Origin: Arthrobacter sp. ES3-54
Lineage (GTDB): Bacteria > Actinomycetota > Actinomycetes > Actinomycetales > Micrococcaceae
Reading direction: 5' to 3'
Assembly (NCBI RefSeq): GCF_029504395.1
Contig: NZ_JAQFIF010000001.1
Coordinates: 434,001-498,000 of the forward strand
Length of the DNA stretch: 64,000 nt
The notes under the pieces are model-generated. The model was not told the DNA's origin and did not search any database. It worked only from the letters and a program-made list of their open reading frames with translations. A program made the position numbers and the translations under genes. Positions 61,495-64,000 of this stretch are shown in pieces. How positions within the stretch are numbered: position 1 is the stretch's first letter; each line of letters starts with the position of its first letter.

Positions 61495-61851
61495 CTATTT
61501 CTTCCCGAAGAGTCTATGGATGCGTTCGCCCAACATCCCACGGATGGATGTGTCCTCGCCCAGATGCGACCGCTGATCAAAGGTCAGTCTTTCAAGTCGT
61601 TCCTCTTGCATCCTCCGGACCAACCGGAGGATGCCTAGTTCGGCGATGATCTCTTCAGCTGCTTGGTCCGATGCAGGGTAGAAATCAAGCATCTCCTCTT
61701 CCGGAGAAGAGCTTGCTGTGAAGGTCCAAGTCCCGAGCGCGTCCGGATAAACCAGAATCAGACGATTGGTCGACTCCCCTTGTGTAATAACGCCGACACG
61801 ACCATCGGGCCCCCAGAAACGCGGGTCGCGTAACGCTGACACTGGAACCAT
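61495..61851 (-). CDS. Hypothetical protein (118 aa)
   Basis: A soluble-looking protein starting MVPVSALRDPRFWGPDGRVG, acidic in the middle (SSSPEEEMLDF) and basic at the end (IHRLFGKK). No known motif. AGAGGAA precedes ATG 61851 at good spacing. Its overall pattern resembles immunity-type small proteins, but I cannot assign a function. Confidence 0.5.
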   Translation of the reverse strand: MVPVSALRDPRFWGPDGRVGVITQGESTNRLILVYPDALGTWTFTASSSPEEEMLDFYPASDQAAEEIIAELGILRLVRRMQEERLERLTFDQRSHLGEDTSIRGMLGERIHRLFGKK

Positions 61852-61929
61852 TTCCTCTTGTGGTTGATGTGAAACGAATGTGCGGCCGCCGGCCCGAGAG
61901 ATGCCCGGACCGGCGGTTTCCCTCATCTA

Positions 61930-62957
61930 TCAGGGGATAAGGCCGGCTCGCCCGGTCAGGCCTGGAATCAGAGAGCCTTTCTGCGTTCCGCTCTGTGCTG
62001 TCGGCGCAGTCTTCGGGAAGACCGTGAACTTTCCGTCCGGGCTAAGCGCGATAAACCCGTTCTCGAAGGTCACCGCCGTCCCGCCGACCACGTCGTGGAC
62101 ACCGCTCGTGGGGTATCCGAGGGTCGCCTCCACCTCGGGGTGATTGCGTCCAGCCAGGCGTTGGGGAGGTAGTGGACTCCTGCGCCGGTCTTGTAGACGA
62201 TGCCGCCGTTCTGGAACCACTGGCCGGCAACGACTGTGGCTCCGGACATTCCGTCGGGCTGTCCGATGACCTGGTCCTCGGAGATCTAGCCGACAACCTT
62301 GACCCCTCCCGCTGCGAGATACTCCTTGTAGAAGTCGCCGAACACGGCGTGGGCATGGCTCGGGTCTTCGTTGAAAACAGGCACCCGCACGCCGTTCCAG
62401 GAGATCATGCCGTGCTCGAAGTTTTGGTAGACGAAGCTTGCACCCGCGTTCTTGACGCTGATCTCACTTGAGGTGGGGAACCCCATGACGTACCGTTCTG
62501 CACCGTACTGGGCATACGCGGAGCGGATCGCCCCCAACGTGGCATGGGCGCCGGTTGCCGGCGTCCAGTAGATGATCCCGCCCTTGAACTGCTGATAGAC
62601 GCCACCTCCGACCGTCCGCTTTTCCTCGGTGATCGGCAGCCCGAGCTTGCCGGCGTCGGAGCCCTGGCTCCTGTATTCACCGAGGATCCCGCCACGGACC
62701 GAATGGGCGCCGGTTGCCCGCGACCAGTAGATGAGCCCATACCGGAAGTTCTGGACCCGGTCCGCGTGGCCGCTGTACTCGTTGGAAGTCGGTGCCCCGA
62801 GGGTGCGTCCCTGGGAGTTGTAAAGGGAGCCGATGGCCCCGCCGGTGGTGTATCCGGCCGCTTCAACGGGCGCGGAAACGGCGACGGCGCTGCCTGCGAG
62901 GGCCAGGAAGGCCATGGCGAGCGTGAGCGGGCGTTTCTTGAACACTGCAGACCTCAT
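61930..62957 (-). pseudogene. LGFP-repeat secreted protein, interrupted by a stop and a frameshift
   Basis: The gene starts at ATG 62957 with a signal peptide (KKRPLTLAMAFLALAGSAVA) followed by LGFP-type repeats (GAIGSLYNSQGRTLGAPTSN; KLGLPITEEKRTVGGGVYQQ; VMGFPTSSE). The frame ends at TAG 62286-62288, but translation-like sequence continues in the same frame (GQPDGMSGATVVAGQWFQNG, GGIVYKTGAGVHYLP) and then shifts frame near 62130 to VEATLGYPTSGVHDVVGGTA, ending at 61930. LGFP proteins are cell-envelope associated in Actinobacteria. Confidence 0.72.
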
Positions 62958-63418
62958 TTTTCCGCAGCGCTTGGCGCTGCCTCGGACCGGTGATGTCGGG
63001 CTTGACGCGCCGGCTGAGACAGTTCCCCCGCCTGATTGTTCCCCCAGGGTGGACACTACTTTCAACTCACGTGTTTGGGAATAATGAATCGGGACCAAAA
63101 AGCTCCACCGGGACCCTTTCGGGCCCGCATGACGAGCCGCCCTCGCGAAACCACTAATACAGCTCAGGGAGCGGCTAGCGGCAATGCGGAATAAGACACG
63201 GCCGTGGCAGCCTGATTATTTGTCATGAAAATGACAAGCATACTTCTCTAGTCATTGGACAAAACCCGTGCCTAAAGTGAGCGTCATCACTCACTTCCAA
63301 GTCTGGAGGCACGATGTTTGTTGGGGGGAGCATCGTCGATGAATTTCTATGACGCCTGCCTGGCGGGGGTTGACACGAGAGACACCAGTTCGTTCTACGG
63401 CGGAAGGTAGGGCATCAA
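62958..63418. promoter_or_regulatory. Long non-coding spacer with two small hairpins
   Basis: No convincing gene of normal length. TTGTCAT (63220-63226) and ATGACAA (63231-63237) form a hairpin with a GAAA loop, and AAGTGAG (63275-63281) pairs with CTCACTT (63290-63296) around eight bases. Two tiny frames with weak support exist at 63314-63352 and 63340-63408. The left half holds the promoter of the LGFP gene. Confidence 0.4.
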
Positions 63419-63613
63419 ATGGAACCCTCGAGTCGACGGAAAGCATTTATGGCAGGCACGGTGATTCTTCTCGCGGCTGTGCTCGTATGCCTATTCGACG
63501 GTCAGTCGCAGTGGATCGGCGCCGGCGCAGCAATACTAGCCGTTTACAGCGCGTACAAGTGGGGCCGCATCGCCGTACAACCTACCGCCCATGAGCGGCC
63601 GACGCGCCCATAG
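63419..63613 (+). CDS. Small two-TM membrane protein (64 aa)
   Basis: MEPSSRRKAFMAGTVILLAA begins a short protein with two hydrophobic stretches (about 11-27 and 32-46) and a Pro/Thr/Arg tail. GGAAGG lies about 11 bases upstream of ATG 63419. Unknown function; part of the small-membrane-protein group at the right end. Confidence 0.55.
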   Translation: MEPSSRRKAFMAGTVILLAAVLVCLFDGQSQWIGAGAAILAVYSAYKWGRIAVQPTAHERPTRP

Positions 63614-63711
63614 AAGTGCGGGCATGCAAGGTACGGAACAGATGTATTCGTTGCCGCACCGCCCACGGCTCGTGTGAGCGGTGCGGCAACGATCAACGTA
63701 GAGGAGTCATC

Positions 63712-63840
63712 ATGGTTGAGGGAGCTTTGCCAAATCCGGGCGGAGGGGACCCCACCTGGGTGTTTGTCGTGACAGGTATTTTCTTCGTGATCATTGCCGG
63801 TGCCGGGATCGTCCTCTGGCTGCGGCGCCGAAAAGGGTAA
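63712..63840 (+). CDS. Tiny single-TM protein (42 aa)
   Basis: ATG 63712 follows GAGGAG at about six bases. The protein is MVEGALPNPGGGDPTWVFVV then a TM helix and a basic tail RRRKG. Its TM part is repeated at 61064-61137. The stop overlaps the next ATG by one base (TAATG), implying coupled translation. Confidence 0.62.
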   Translation: MVEGALPNPGGGDPTWVFVVTGIFFVIIAGAGIVLWLRRRKG

Positions 63841-64000
63841 TGGCCAAGGACATGGCCGTCGAGATGCTAAAGCCCTCACCCCGGGGCAGGTGGGAAAAGG
63901 CGGCTGTATCCTCGCAGTTCTGGTTGCTCTTCGTAGCAACCTTGGCCTCGAACGTCTTTCGCGATGACTTGGGCTTCTGGGGCTCCACGGCGTTAGTTGT
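63840..64000 (+). CDS. Partial membrane protein, truncated by the window edge
   Basis: From ATG 63840, coupled to the preceding tiny ORF by TAATG, an open frame of 53 codons runs off the right edge (MAKDMAVEMLKPSPRGRWEK, then a hydrophobic segment FWLLFVATLA). Too little is visible to name a family. Confidence 0.5.
   Translation, partial: MAKDMAVEMLKPSPRGRWEKAAVSSQFWLLFVATLASNVFRDDLGFWGSTALV

Noticed and set aside
63314..63408. Two tiny frames at 63314-63352 and 63340-63408
   Set aside because: They are 12 and 22-23 codons with overlapping placement and no conserved feature, so they are mentioned only in the spacer entry.

Overview
The window is high-G+C actinobacterial DNA, most like an Arthrobacter/Pseudarthrobacter-type member of the Micrococcaceae. 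The support is strong GC bias, frequent GTG starts and 4- or 8-base gene overlaps, the nrtR-nadABC-cysteine desulfurase order, a mycothiol-type maleylpyruvate isomerase-like protein, DUF2510 and DUF4395 proteins, and an LGFP-repeat protein. Species was not determined.

Left third (1-30 kb) is mostly chromosomal housekeeping and catabolism: a truncated rdgB, a DedA protein, a DnaQ-like exonuclease with BRCT, DUF4395, an ADP-ribosylglycohydrolase, two DUF202 proteins, an aquaporin, and sbcDC with a downstream MFS exporter. An IclR-controlled flavin-dependent aromatic hydroxylation locus follows (reductase, HpaB-type oxygenase, MHS transporter). Next comes a 2-oxo-acid/acetoin-type dehydrogenase operon whose E2 is only a lipoyl domain, directly followed by a separate alpha/beta hydrolase. 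After an amino acid permease/Lrp pair lies the de novo NAD operon (nrtR, nadA, nadB, nadC, cysteine desulfurase) behind a large palindromic operator.

Middle (30-40 kb): an IS481-family element with a 15-bp target duplication has landed inside a hairpin-forming intergenic element, a second copy of which lies near 12.8 kb. It is followed by GtrA, DUF1684, an M20 peptidase, a lipoprotein, a transglutaminase-like protein, an LLM oxidoreductase/MarR pair, an MFS transporter and a secreted M28 peptidase.

40.6-47.8 kb is the most notable locus: a diaminobutyrate aminotransferase (EctB-like), a dedicated aspartokinase and a 1424-residue membrane synthetase built like epsilon-poly-lysine synthetase (A-PCP-2TM-C1-2TM-C2-2TM-C3). 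Without ectA or ectC, this looks like a complete route from aspartate towards a cationic poly-amino acid, most simply poly-diaminobutyrate. Its base composition is visibly lower in G+C than its neighbours.

Right third (47.8-64 kb): a large RND permease, malate:quinone oxidoreductase, an orphan substrate-binding protein, a fasciclin lipoprotein, tRNA-Leu(UAG), Bcp peroxiredoxin, a MarR regulator, then a low-density stretch of small membrane or secreted proteins, a CsbD-like stress protein, a broken LGFP-repeat gene and duplicated tiny membrane-protein ORFs up to the right edge.
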